Under the pieces are notes generated by a model. The model saw nothing but the letters and a program-made list of their open reading frames with translations, ran no database searches and had not been told where the DNA came from. Below, piece after piece: positions 5,963 through 15,100 of a stretch of 25,786 nucleotides of DNA (its first letter is position 1; each line of letters starts with the position of its first letter). Source of the DNA: a virus; IMG/VR virus record IMGVR_UViG_3300008450_000395, positions 1 to 25,786 of that record; one strand, written 5' to 3'. Both the position numbers and the translations under genes were made by a program.

Positions 5963-6894
5963 GCTAATTCTAGTTTTTTATAAATTAGTTGCCCAAGCGT
6001 TAATTGCTCAGCTTCATGAACTAATTTGGTGAATTTTTCGAAACCCATGTCTGATGGGTCTTTATCTTGTAAGTCAATCAAATAAACGTCTTTACCTAAA
6101 TTGAGAAGTTGTTCCGCGTATGATAAAGCATCTTTTAAGGCGTCCCTATCTAAAGATACGTATACTGTTTTTACATTTGGTTGTACTAATTTTAACATTA
6201 GTGCTTTTGGTATTGATTTACCTAATAATGGTATTGCATTACGTTTAATAGCAATAGCATCAAATATACCTTCACATAATATGATAGGTACATCCCAATT
6301 AATAAAATATTCTAGTCCTATTAATTCGTTTTTATTGCATTTAGGTGCATCATATTTTTTCTTTGAGTCAGGATTAATATCTCTGGCTATGAAGTAATTT
6401 AATTCACCGTTAGCATCATATGATGGTATAATAATTCTGTTGTTATACCTGCCTTCTTCACAATAACCTATATTATACTTCAATATATCTGACTTATTGA
6501 TACCTCGTTTCTTTAAATACATTAAAGCGTGTTTAGCAGCGATATCTGTGCGTGCGAGGTTAGTAAGTGGTTTATATTCTTTAGGTAATTCAACTTTTGT
6601 CTTGTCATGAACTACTTCTTCCTTTGTAGTGAAACCAAGTATTGACTTTAACTCAGCTATTTTGTCAGAAGTAACTTTGATCTTTTTAAATAAACCTACT
6701 AGTGTTTTACCTTTAGCGTTACATACCCAACAATGCCATGGATTTTCTCCTTTTAAGTTAGGAACCATGTTCACCTCGAGTTTTGGTTTATGATGGTTAC
6801 AGAAAGGACATTTATAAGCGTAGTTATTACTACTTGTTTCTTTACCCTTTCCTAGAACGCTATTCACAGTATGTAGTAAGGCAGCATTAATCAT
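5959..6894 (-). CDS. DNA primase, DnaG/T4 gp61-like (zinc finger plus TOPRIM)
   Basis: The 311-residue protein has an N-terminal zinc-binding module with C29, C32, C55 and C58 (CPFC and CWVC) and nearby histidines. Next come a primase core region (about 105-200, including GRYNNRIIIPSYD) and a TOPRIM domain. The TOPRIM signatures are E209 in LCEGIFDAI, D249 and D251 in SLDRDA, and DPSD at 279-282. It should make RNA primers for lagging-strand synthesis. At 311 residues it lacks the C-terminal helicase-binding domain of bacterial DnaG, as expected for phage primases that work with a separate helicase; no helicase gene is in this window. The ATG follows a 27-base A/T-rich gap without the ATATTTATA element. 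Confidence 0.85.
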   Translation of the reverse strand: MINAALLHTVNSVLGKGKETSSNNYAYKCPFCNHHKPKLEVNMVPNLKGENPWHCWVCNAKGKTLVGLFKKIKVTSDKIAELKSILGFTTKEEVVHDKTKVELPKEYKPLTNLARTDIAAKHALMYLKKRGINKSDILKYNIGYCEEGRYNNRIIIPSYDANGELNYFIARDINPDSKKKYDAPKCNKNELIGLEYFINWDVPIILCEGIFDAIAIKRNAIPLLGKSIPKALMLKLVQPNVKTVYVSLDRDALKDALSYAEQLLNLGKDVYLIDLQDKDPSDMGFEKFTKLVHEAEQLTLGQLIYKKLELA

Positions 6895-6921
6895 AACTAA
6901 TAATATAGCTAAAATAATCTA

Positions 6922-7350
6922 CTAAACCAAATCTTTAGTAAAAAACTTGCCTAATATATTATCATTGTAAGATTTATTGCTACTAATTAACACTTCTTCT
7001 TTACATTGATAGTGCATTTCCCAATATGTGAGTTGTTTTTTAGTTAGACATTGTTTAAATATCCAACATTCAAATTTATCCTCTCCATATTGTTTTATGT
7101 CTGTGAGCAATTGTTTATTAGAACCCCAATATGTTTTCCAGTCACTTTCAACACGAACTACTTCATGTGTGGGTTTGCGACCTGGTGTGGGTGGAAGCTC
7201 AGCGAGTTGTTTTTTAGTGAGTTTTTTCTTTTTATTATGCCAATAGACCTTTTTACCAACATAAAACTTACCAGTTTCTTTGTTAGTTATTTTGTAAATA
7301 AATCCAAAATATTTTTCTGGATTGATTTCTTCTCGTCCTTTCCATTTCAT
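6922..7350 (-). CDS. GIY-YIG nuclease, likely homing-endonuclease-like
   Basis: The 142-residue protein shows the GIY-YIG fold in order: GFIY (16-19) and FYVG (29-32) in place of GIY and YIG, a basic stretch with K33/K34, WGSNK near 75-79, then an E111 in TYWEMHY as the candidate metal-binding glutamate. The rest, about 30 residues, is too short for a large DNA-binding domain, though the KKKKLTKK stretch at 40-47 is very basic. It sits exactly where the tail gene block ends and replication genes begin. Free-standing GIY-YIG genes of this kind in T4-like phages (Seg type) are selfish elements. A repair nuclease is the alternative. Confidence 0.75.
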   Translation of the reverse strand: MKWKGREEINPEKYFGFIYKITNKETGKFYVGKKVYWHNKKKKLTKKQLAELPPTPGRKPTHEVVRVESDWKTYWGSNKQLLTDIKQYGEDKFECWIFKQCLTKKQLTYWEMHYQCKEEVLISSNKSYNDNILGKFFTKDLV

Positions 7351-7362
7351 AACATTATTTTA

Positions 7363-7371
7363 TATAAATAT
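7363..7371 (-). promoter_or_regulatory. ATATTTATA intergenic element, copy 4
   Basis: The coding strand reads ATATTTATA 12 bases before the ATG at 7350, between the last fibre gene and the GIY-YIG gene. Confidence 0.4.
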
Positions 7372-7372
7372 T

Positions 7373-8347
7373 TTAACAGGCAGTAGAACCATCTACTGTT
7401 ATATATACGTTATTAGTTCCACCACTCACAGCGCCATAGTTGTAAGTACATCCAAATCCAGATGATGGACAAGGTGATGTTGAAGAACCAGCTATAGCAT
7501 ACGCACTAACAACATCAAATGTCACTGTATCACCAGGTATTAATCCAGTTATTGTATATAAGTAATCACAAGTTGATGATAAAGTAAGAGGAATTTCATT
7601 GAAAGTTCCACTATTAATTTTATATCTTAAAGTACCACCACTGTTTATATATTTAGCATATACTATTAAAGAAACACTACTAGGAGGTGTTGTTGAAGGT
7701 GTCACACTAGGTGTCACACTAATACTTGGTGTTGTGCTTGGAGTTACACTAATTGAAGGTGTTACACTAGGTGTCACACTAATACTTGGTGTCACACTTA
7801 TACTAGTTGTAGCAGAAGGTGTTACACTAGGTGTCACACTAATACTTGGTGTCACACTTATTGAAGGTGTAACTGAAGGTGTAACTGTTGGTGTTGGAGG
7901 TATAAATGATGGTGACGGAGTCATTGATGGTGTCACTGAAGGAGTAAAGTATGGTTTATTAATCCATTGGGTGTCATATTTAACTAAAAATGTCATATCA
8001 GTGTTAGATGATAATGGCATTGGTGAAGCTAATTTTGCTACTGCTAATAAATCTCCAGCATCATTATATAATCCTATTTCACTAGTGTATGGAGAAAATT
8101 CTGAACCTGTAGTGAATGGTTTTAATATACCAAAATATTCTGAGCCTGTTGGATTGAAAAATACATCTCCACCAACTGAAGAACTATATGGGAATAAAGC
8201 AGCTTGAGAACCTGATAATAGAGACGGATTATAACTTAAATTAAATTCATAATCCTTAATAGTACACTTAATAAAATTCTCATAAACAGTATGACTGTTT
8301 TGAAATTTTATTCTTGTGATTCCTGTATTTAATGTTCTACTATTCAT
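7373..8347 (-). CDS. Tail fibre/adhesin with SVTP linker, Cys-terminated head (1)
   Basis: The ATG at 8347 is used, giving 324 residues; it lies two bases after the previous stop, and the frame's earlier TTG would overlap that gene. Residues about 1-130 resemble the C-terminal domain of the protein encoded at 10340-11431 (shared GLYN[11 protein letters not shown] motif), suggesting a common docking fold. About 90 residues of Ser-Val-Thr-Pro repeats form an extended linker. The C-terminal head of about 100 residues contains four cysteines in or near TCDY, SPCPSS, FGCTY and the final STAC, so it ends in Cys like its two paralogues. A role in host-receptor binding is inferred from architecture. 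No secretion signal is seen. Confidence 0.65.
   Translation of the reverse strand: MNSRTLNTGITRIKFQNSHTVYENFIKCTIKDYEFNLSYNPSLLSGSQAALFPYSSSVGGDVFFNPTGSEYFGILKPFTTGSEFSPYTSEIGLYNDAGDLLAVAKLASPMPLSSNTDMTFLVKYDTQWINKPYFTPSVTPSMTPSPSFIPPTPTVTPSVTPSISVTPSISVTPSVTPSATTSISVTPSISVTPSVTPSISVTPSTTPSISVTPSVTPSTTPPSSVSLIVYAKYINSGGTLRYKINSGTFNEIPLTLSSTCDYLYTITGLIPGDTVTFDVVSAYAIAGSSTSPCPSSGFGCTYNYGAVSGGTNNVYITVDGSTAC
7680..7950 (-). repeat. SVTP-coding low-complexity repeat, fibre 1
   Basis: In-frame 12- and 18-base units (GGTGTCACACTA on the plus strand encodes the reverse of PSVT) repeat across this stretch. It is coding, and near-identical units occur in two neighbouring genes, so recombination between them is possible. 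Confidence 0.8.
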
Positions 8348-8349
8348 AA

Positions 8350-9048
8350 TTAACAAGCAAAAGTTGATGGATTTACAGGTGCATCAATATAATTAACACA
8401 AACACTATTTACATCATAATTACATCCTACATAAGCACCACCTCCAGCACAAGGATCACTATTATTATAACTTTGACCCGCTAAAATTGTACCATAAGCT
8501 TGATATGTGTATTGGTATATGTTGTATTGATATAATTCAATAGATAAAATATAATTTGTATCAACTAATACAGGTTCAAGTAATGTTATATCCCATCCTA
8601 AATAATCATCACAACTTCCTCCTGTACAAGGTTGAGTACTTGCGTTTGCTCCTATAACTCTAGGAGCATAACCAACAGATGGTGATGGTGTTATACTTGG
8701 TGTTACAGTTGGTGTTACACTAGGTGTAGCAGATATAGAAATAGATGGAGTCACACTTGGAGTTACACTTGGTGTACTTGGTATACTTGGACTTACACTA
8801 ATACTTGGTGTCACACTAGGTGTAACAGTTGGTGTCACACTTGGACTTATACTAATACTTGGTGTTAAACTAATTGTAGGTGTAACACTTGGGCTAGCTG
8901 ATGGTAATGGACAAAAAGCTAAATCTAAAAATGGAGCTATATAATCAGGATCACTAATACTATTAGTTTTAGTCACACCAGTAGCAACACCATTATCTAA
9001 ATAGTATTGTTCTAGGTCTGTATATGCTTTAAATCCTGTATTACTCAT
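8350..9048 (-). CDS. Tail fibre/adhesin with SVTP linker, Cys-rich head (2)
   Basis: This 232-residue protein has the shortest N-terminal part of the three fibre paralogues (about 50 residues, starting [16 protein letters not shown]). About 80 residues of SVTP/SISP repeats follow, then a head of about 95 residues. The head has cysteines in [20 protein letters not shown] and SVCVNY and at the final residue (STFAC). Pairing into disulfides is plausible but cannot be seen. The N-terminal segment is unlike those of the neighbours, so this may be an accessory tip joined to another fibre. The gene begins four bases after an ATATTTATA element and ends two bases before the next fibre's ATG. Confidence 0.65.
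   Translation of the reverse strand: MSNTGFKAYTDLEQYYLDNGVATGVTKTNSISDPDYIAPFLDLAFCPLPSASPSVTPTISLTPSISISPSVTPTVTPSVTPSISVSPSIPSTPSVTPSVTPSISISATPSVTPTVTPSITPSPSVGYAPRVIGANASTQPCTGGSCDDYLGWDITLLEPVLVDTNYILSIELYQYNIYQYTYQAYGTILAGQSYNNSDPCAGGGAYVGCNYDVNSVCVNYIDAPVNPSTFAC
8675..8905 (-). repeat. SVTP-coding low-complexity repeat, fibre 2
   Basis: This is the same class of in-frame Ser/Thr/Pro-coding units as in the other two fibre genes, here with more SISI and SPSI variants. It is coding, not an array of spacers. Confidence 0.75.
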
Positions 9049-9052
9049 TTTT

Positions 9053-9061
9053 TATAAATAT
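9053..9061 (-). promoter_or_regulatory. ATATTTATA intergenic element, copy 5
   Basis: The coding strand reads ATATTTATA followed by AAAA and the ATG at 9048. Only four bases separate it from the start codon. Confidence 0.35.
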
Positions 9062-9063
9062 TT

Positions 9064-10329
9064 TTAACAAGCTCCATCTGCTAAAATAATCTGAACTGTT
9101 GTAGTATTATTTATTACAAGACCAGTAAATGAAATAGTTCCATTTCCAGTCACATTTTGTTGATAATAATTTGCACCACTGTCTGTTACTTGAATACATC
9201 CATTCAATGTAAATCCACCTATTGAGATATTCAAAGTTTCATTATTACCAGTTTGGTTAGTAGCAAAACCATGTCCATCAGTACTAAACGGAACATTAGT
9301 TCCACTTGTTAAGGTAGGTGTTGATCCATTCACATCAATAGCTGTGACACTATAACCACCTGCACCAGTTGTAGCATCAAAATATAAACTACCTGATAAG
9401 GTAGGAGGTGTTGTTGATGGGGTTACACTAATTGTTGGTGTTACACTTATTGAAGGAGTTGTACTTATTGAAGGTGTTACACTAATTGTTGGTGTTACAC
9501 TAGGTGTTACACTTGGTGTTGCACTTGTTGATGGAGTCACACTTGGTGTGCTTGGTATACTTGGACTTACACTAACACTTGGTGTCACACTAGGTGTCAC
9601 ACTAATACTAGGTGTAATACTTACTGAAGTAGTCACACTAGGTGTTACAGATGGAGATGCTTGAACACAGAAAGGATTAGCTCCTCTCCAAGCTGTAGCT
9701 CTCATACTATTAGGTACAACAGTAATTATAGCAACATTCTGTTCATAGAATATATTTCCTACTTGTGAACCTGCTACTAAAGTAGTTCCAATAGATGAAC
9801 CTACAGGACTTCCACTATAAAATAAATTATAGTTTCCGTCATCATAAAATTTATAATCAACAGAGGCACTATTTAAAAACACTTCAAATGTACCAGGTAA
9901 TATTTTTTCACTGGTTAAAGATCTAGGTATGTTTAAAACATAGATAGAAGCATTAGCTCCTGTTGGGAAAAATTTAACTGTATCTAAATTACCTAAATCA
10001 ACTAATCCTCTATTATAAGACTGAGTAGTTAAAGTACCATCATTAAGTGTGGTGTTTTGTCTTTCAGTTAAATATAAAGATGAAGCTGATGGTAAAAACT
10101 TAGGATAATAAATCATATTGATAGAATTGTAAACCAATCTATCATACTGACCATTAGTTATGTATTCACTATTAGGATCAAATATAGATCCACTATAATT
10201 AACTCCTAAGTTGACTACAATTCTATGATCAGCAAATGAGCCGGATGAAATATCCCAGCTTTTATTCGCTGTATATGGTACTACGAAAGTATCAGATACA
10301 CTAAATCTCTTGTAAACATCTGCTGACAT
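9064..10329 (-). CDS. Tail fibre/baseplate protein with SVTP linker, Cys-terminated head (3)
   Basis: The 421-residue protein has an N-terminal beta-rich domain of about 220 residues. It includes the pattern I-P-R-x(6)-I-L-P-G-T-F and later VGNIFYEQNVAIIT, which mirrors the adjacent 10340-11431 protein (R-F-K-E-S-I-N-P-G-S-F and GIMIPDEGLIIL); the two are probably paralogues in the baseplate or fibre base. An SVTP linker of about 85 residues follows, then a head of about 110 residues with cysteines at NGCIQV and the final DGAC. No catalytic motif is seen. This is likely a virion-attached fibre whose head differs from those of the two genes downstream, and the whole set may present several receptor-binding heads. 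Confidence 0.65.
   Translation of the reverse strand: MSADVYKRFSVSDTFVVPYTANKSWDISSGSFADHRIVVNLGVNYSGSIFDPNSEYITNGQYDRLVYNSINMIYYPKFLPSASSLYLTERQNTTLNDGTLTTQSYNRGLVDLGNLDTVKFFPTGANASIYVLNIPRSLTSEKILPGTFEVFLNSASVDYKFYDDGNYNLFYSGSPVGSSIGTTLVAGSQVGNIFYEQNVAIITVVPNSMRATAWRGANPFCVQASPSVTPSVTTSVSITPSISVTPSVTPSVSVSPSIPSTPSVTPSTSATPSVTPSVTPTISVTPSISTTPSISVTPTISVTPSTTPPTLSGSLYFDATTGAGGYSVTAIDVNGSTPTLTSGTNVPFSTDGHGFATNQTGNNETLNISIGGFTLNGCIQVTDSGANYYQQNVTGNGTISFTGLVINNTTTVQIILADGAC
9405..9660 (-). repeat. SVTP-coding low-complexity repeat, fibre 3
   Basis: In-frame Ser/Thr/Pro-coding units, with several blocks identical at DNA level to those at 7680-7950 and 8675-8905. Confidence 0.8.
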
Positions 10330-10339
10330 GGGCGAAACA

Positions 10340-11431
10340 TTAGAAGTCTAATTTAACTTTTAATAATAATTCCTTGGTAAAGTCTTTAACTAGAGGTTTA
10401 TTTAATTTAGCTACTGCTAATAAATCACCTGTATTGTTATATAAACCAACTGTTGTGATAAATGTTTGAGGATTATACACTAATTGAGTATATAATAAAT
10501 TACCATTAGTATCAATTATAGTTGGGTTAGTTGTGTAGTTAAATTCAGCATTCTTAACACGTGTAAAGAAATAACGTGATGAGATTGTTTCATAGTTCTG
10601 TAAACTAAAAGTAGGAGCTAATACAACACTAGATGAAATCATATCAAAAACCATTCTGTTATTGATATTATAAGTTGCTGTTGTACTAAAGAAAGCAGCT
10701 GCTTGAGATGAGCTAAATTCATTAAATACAGCACCTACACCACCTAAAGCACCAGCTGGTAAAGCTAAAGCTCTTGGATTTAATATGATTAATCCTTCAT
10801 CAGGAATCATAATACCATAAGATCCACTAACTGTGTAGTTAGAAGATGAAGGTAAGTTTGTTTGAGTTGATGAGTTATAAGAGCCACTTAATAATTGATA
10901 AACACGAGATGTACCAATATAAGTTGAAGTAGTTGTTACACTTGAATCATCTACTAAACCAATTGATCTAGCACTACCACCACTGCCACTTGTAATACGT
11001 AAGAAGAAAGAACCTGGATTGATAGATTCTTTAAATCTTGATCTGTTTACAGATAGTACAATAATGTCTTTTGATGTGAAAGTTGAACCGCCAAATTGGA
11101 ATGATGAATTTTCATCTCCATAGACTAATGATCTAAATTGACCATAAACATCTCTTGTTGGTGTTTTATCAACTACTAAAGGATTAAAATAAGATGATCC
11201 TGATCCACTAATGTGACCATAAGCAATAGTGAACTGAGACTCAAGTGATTGAGTTGCAGCTACATTTCCTTGATAAACATTAAGGAAAAATTTACCAGCA
11301 GGAGTATTTTGCTCTTGTAATGACCAACTAAAAAAAGTGGTTAATTGAAGAGTATTGTTGCTCCACATTGGTGACACTATCGCGTCTGAACTTAGGACCT
11401 GATCTTCAGGGTTGTATGCTCCAAAAGACAT
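10340..11431 (-). CDS. Baseplate or fibre-base structural protein
   Basis: This 363-residue protein lacks an SVTP linker but shares sequence with both sides of the fibre set. Its middle region (RFKESINPGSFFLRI, then GIMIPDEGLIIL) resembles the N-terminal domain of the 9064-10329 protein. Its C-terminal 75 residues (AEFNYTTNP, then [16 protein letters not shown]) resemble the N-terminal domain of the 7373-8347 protein. It is rich in Ser, Thr, Asn and Gly, as usual for phage tail proteins. It probably forms the platform onto which the fibres dock, an inference from domain sharing and gene order. The start is the first ATG, 7 bases after the previous stop. Confidence 0.6.
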   Translation of the reverse strand: MSFGAYNPEDQVLSSDAIVSPMWSNNTLQLTTFFSWSLQEQNTPAGKFFLNVYQGNVAATQSLESQFTIAYGHISGSGSSYFNPLVVDKTPTRDVYGQFRSLVYGDENSSFQFGGSTFTSKDIIVLSVNRSRFKESINPGSFFLRITSGSGGSARSIGLVDDSSVTTTSTYIGTSRVYQLLSGSYNSSTQTNLPSSSNYTVSGSYGIMIPDEGLIILNPRALALPAGALGGVGAVFNEFSSSQAAAFFSTTATYNINNRMVFDMISSSVVLAPTFSLQNYETISSRYFFTRVKNAEFNYTTNPTIIDTNGNLLYTQLVYNPQTFITTVGLYNNTGDLLAVAKLNKPLVKDFTKELLLKVKLDF

Positions 11432-11438
11432 ATGTTAA

Positions 11439-12107
11439 TTAGGTTTTAATTAAAGTTAAAGGTATAGTAATTCTAGCACCACTATCTCTACCAGTTACAG
11501 TTATTGTAGTTGATATTGAAGCACCTGCTACAGCACTTGTTGGGAATAGAGTATTAATTGTTGTTGCAATTAAACTAAATGATGTACCAATTTGACTCGC
11601 TGATAGACTAGCTCCGCTAGCATTTGGAGTTGGGTTAGTTATATTTAATCCAGTTGTATCAATACCTGTACCAGTGAATGTACTTAAGAATCTTGAATCT
11701 CCCACAGTCATTAAGTAACCTGATGGTTCAAATGTTGAAACAGCACCTAAGTAGTTTAATGTTTGTGGAGTAATATTGATAGCCGCTGCTTGACGTAATG
11801 ATACAGCCGCATATCCAAGGTTAAGAACTGGTAGTTTAGATGTACCACGAGGTAAAGTTACTAATTTGTACTTCATCATTTGTGTTTCATCTACAAAAGC
11901 TTCTAATAAAGGCATTGCCTCAATAGCTTCGCCATAAAAAGCTGAACCTGATGGGTGATTAGGATTATATAAAGTATAATCAATCTCATCATCAGCTAAA
12001 GCAAATTGTGTGATTTGGAATGAACCATCATTACGTGCTAACAATTCACGGCCTTTCTTTGTTAGAACCGCGTCAATTGTTACATATTGGTTATTTAAAT
12101 ACGCCAT
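11439..12107 (-). CDS. Tail/baseplate structural protein
   Basis: The 222-residue protein begins with AVLTKKGRELLARNDG and FQITQFALADDEIDY. I associate this pattern with tail or baseplate proteins in marine T4-like phages, but cannot name its T4 counterpart. The second half is Thr/Ser/Ala-rich and beta-like, ending in RDSGARITIPLTLIKT. It lies directly downstream of the 1637-residue wedge protein and upstream of the fibre set, so a connector or short tail-tip role is plausible. The ATG follows a 28-base gap holding an ATATTTATA element 18 bases upstream. Confidence 0.6.
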   Translation of the reverse strand: MAYLNNQYVTIDAVLTKKGRELLARNDGSFQITQFALADDEIDYTLYNPNHPSGSAFYGEAIEAMPLLEAFVDETQMMKYKLVTLPRGTSKLPVLNLGYAAVSLRQAAAINITPQTLNYLGAVSTFEPSGYLMTVGDSRFLSTFTGTGIDTTGLNITNPTPNASGASLSASQIGTSFSLIATTINTLFPTSAVAGASISTTITVTGRDSGARITIPLTLIKT

Positions 12108-12125
12108 TTTAAATATGTTGTTTTA

Positions 12126-12134
12126 TATAAATAT
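12126..12134 (-). promoter_or_regulatory. ATATTTATA intergenic element, copy 6
   Basis: The coding strand reads ATATTTATA 18 bases before the ATG at 12107, just after the stop of the large wedge gene. Confidence 0.4.
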
Positions 12135-12135
12135 A

Positions 12136-15100
12136 TTACGGAACCAGAACTGTACTAAATATTTTACTCTTAAGTTCACTTACAACATTAGCTATGTTAT
12201 CATCTATGTCTAATTTCAAATTAAGACTTTTAACAATACCAGATGATGTTTGTCCAGGTTTCTTTAAGTGATTAATAACCACATTTGTTTCATCAGGTAC
12301 TCTCTTTGAGAATACATAACGAGGTATTCTATATGGAGTAGCACTAGATGTTAATATGTTTAATACAGGTCTATCTAATTTAAATGCCACACTTGATCCT
12401 GAAGGATAAACTTCAAGAATAGTGTATTCATTCACATCTCTAAATGTTGAAACTACAGCTGATGATCCTGAATCAAATCTAATTACATCTCCAGGAGTTA
12501 ACTGGAATGGATAATCTGGAGGGCAATAAGTGTTATAAATTTTAAGTGTTGGATCTACTGTGTTAATACCTGTTAATGTGCTAGATGACATAAACATAGT
12601 AGCATTATAATAAGTACTCATAGCAGCGGAACATGACACTATACTCTTATCAGTTGAATCTACTATTAATGATGGTGAAGAATCATCAACAAAGAATAAT
12701 AAGTTTGGAGCATTACCTGCTGCTGGTCTAACATTAACAATACTATATCCATTGTAACCAACAGCGCCTCCTCTATCATATCTAAATGTTCCTTGATAAT
12801 TTGGAGTACCGTTTTTATTTACAGCGGGTATTAATACATCAACAAAACTTGAATTACCAAAAATTACTTTAATTTCAAGAGTTACTATCACATCATAAGG
12901 TAATGGTGTTCTAGAACCTGGAGAACTTGGAGGCCAATATTCAACATATCCGCTAAAACTTGTTTCAAACCAGCCATAGTGAGTTATAAGTCTCACATTA
13001 ACAGATTCTCTATAGTTACCTCTTATAAAGTAAATATCGCCTGAATATCCTGTTGGTAAAGCATATCTTTGTTGAGTATCAGCTACTCTCCATAATGTTG
13101 GAACAAATTTATATCCACCAGCAAATATATTATGATTACCATCTAAATCTTTTTGGCCTGATGGGTTTTGATTATCAAATAAAGATATATTTAATGATCC
13201 TGTGTTAGAACCATAATAATCAGTTGATGGGAATATATTTTGTACTTGATATAAATTCCAGAATTGATTATTTTTAATATTTGTATAATCACGTTGAGTT
13301 AATTCTACTAAGGAACCTGATGCGTCAATTAGATATTTTAAATATACATTTGAACGTTCAGGCATTGCTATAGCGAATGAACCTGTACAATTGATTTCAG
13401 AGAAGAAAGCGTATTGAATAGTATTCTTATCAATAGCAGCCCCAGCACCAAATGGTGCTAAACCTCTTTTATAGAAATCAAAATCATTATTGTTATAAAA
13501 AGTATAAGCTGTACTTGTCACTTGAGAACCAATATATCTTGGTCTTATATGACGAGTATATTCATAAGTAAAATCTTGTAATTCTACAGGTTCTAATATT
13601 TGAACTAATCTACTTCCACTAGTTATGTAATTTATTTTTTGTCTATACTGAGATAATACAGAATTAGGAACATTATTTAATAATGGATTATAATTATAAT
13701 ACCATATTGATTCTGAGTATGAACTAGTATTAGTTGGTAAATAAGTAGTAAATGGATTAGATTGAGTGTAAGTCACTTCAATAGAAGCACTTGGTAGCTC
13801 ACCTGTAAAGAAATCTCTAGCATCTGAAAGCATAGATACAGGTCCTAAATTACCTTGTATAGTGTATCCATAAATTGACTGGCTGTAGTTACCACCATTG
13901 CTGGCAGTAATAAAAGCTGTATCAATAGATTGACTTAATTCTAAATAAGTAAATTCAGGTTCTGGTCTATATACTACTGGTCTTTCAAGTAAGTGAGGTT
14001 TAATTACAATACCTGTAGATAAATTAGTTCTAGCAGGAGTAAAATCTTTAAGTGTTCTAAATAATGAGTTATGAAAGAATGAAATTAAACGAATAAAATC
14101 TTTATAATCATATCTATTTACAAATTTCTTAAAGAAGTCAACTTGTAATGGTTGAATTTGTTGATAAGATCCTGTAGCAGGATTACCAATAATACTATCC
14201 ATATTATAAGTAGAACCAAACGCTGCTATAATAGCTCTATCAATTTCATCTTGTGGAGATAAACTAGCATCAAGTATATGAATATCCTTAGTTACAGGAA
14301 TTGTTGGTTGTATCTCAATACTCTTATTTGGTAAAAGTTGAGTACCATAAGCACTACCACTATATATTCTTATTTTATCAGTTACAGGATTAGCTAAACC
14401 TGAGTTAGCTACATCAGCATAGTATGTTTCAGTAAATGAATAGTAATTATTTTGATTAGGAAAGTTAGCAAATGAAGCTGTCCATCCTTGAATTATTAGA
14501 TCTGGAGCTACAGAGGCAATACTAGCTGTTAAGTTGTGATTACTAGTGTATAAGTTATTTCCTAATGGCCACCTAGCTGTTAAATCTGAGTATGAAGATG
14601 TTGTAAAATTACCTTCAATTGATTCAGGATTTAACACATGAGAATCAAAAGTTGATTCAGATACATGATTAGACCATAATCTTAATTCTTGTAATGATCC
14701 ACTAAATGGAAAAGATCCACCCCCAAATGTCATAGTACCTTGACTATACCATAGTGAGTTAGAAGCAGCTGTGTTAGTAGTTAAACTAGCACTTGTTTTA
14801 TGCCCTATTTCTCCCCACACATTACTCTTAACAAAGAATTGATATGTTTGAGAAGTACTTGTTTGTCCTATTCTTAAGTTAGGATTGGTTCTTTGAATTA
14901 ATACTGTGTACCAATCTGTATCAGTATCAGAATCACTATTTGAACCTGTATAATAAACAGGTATAGTAGAAGATGTAACTGATAGTCCACCTAGTTTAAA
15001 TTGGAAATATCCAAATTGGCCTGTACTACCTGAGTATATTGAGTTATTAGATGCTGTCGCGGCATACAATAAATTAAATTGAATATCTGAACCGCTATAA

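Noticed and set aside
7599-8207. Long plus-strand open frame rich in [12 protein letters not shown]
   Set aside because: It is the antisense shadow of the SVTP-coding repeat in the minus-strand fibre gene; its length comes from the repeat periodicity.
8347-8356. TTG start at 8356 for fibre 1
   Set aside because: It overlaps the stop of the previous gene and adds only three residues; the ATG at 8347 lies two bases after that stop.
7680-9660. Repeated short units that might look like a CRISPR array
   Set aside because: The units are in frame, lack unique spacers, and encode Ser/Thr/Pro linkers of three proteins.
7373-10329. Diversity-generating retroelement with variable fibre heads
   Set aside because: No reverse transcriptase or template repeat was found in the window, and the heads differ by whole-domain replacement rather than adenine-directed changes.
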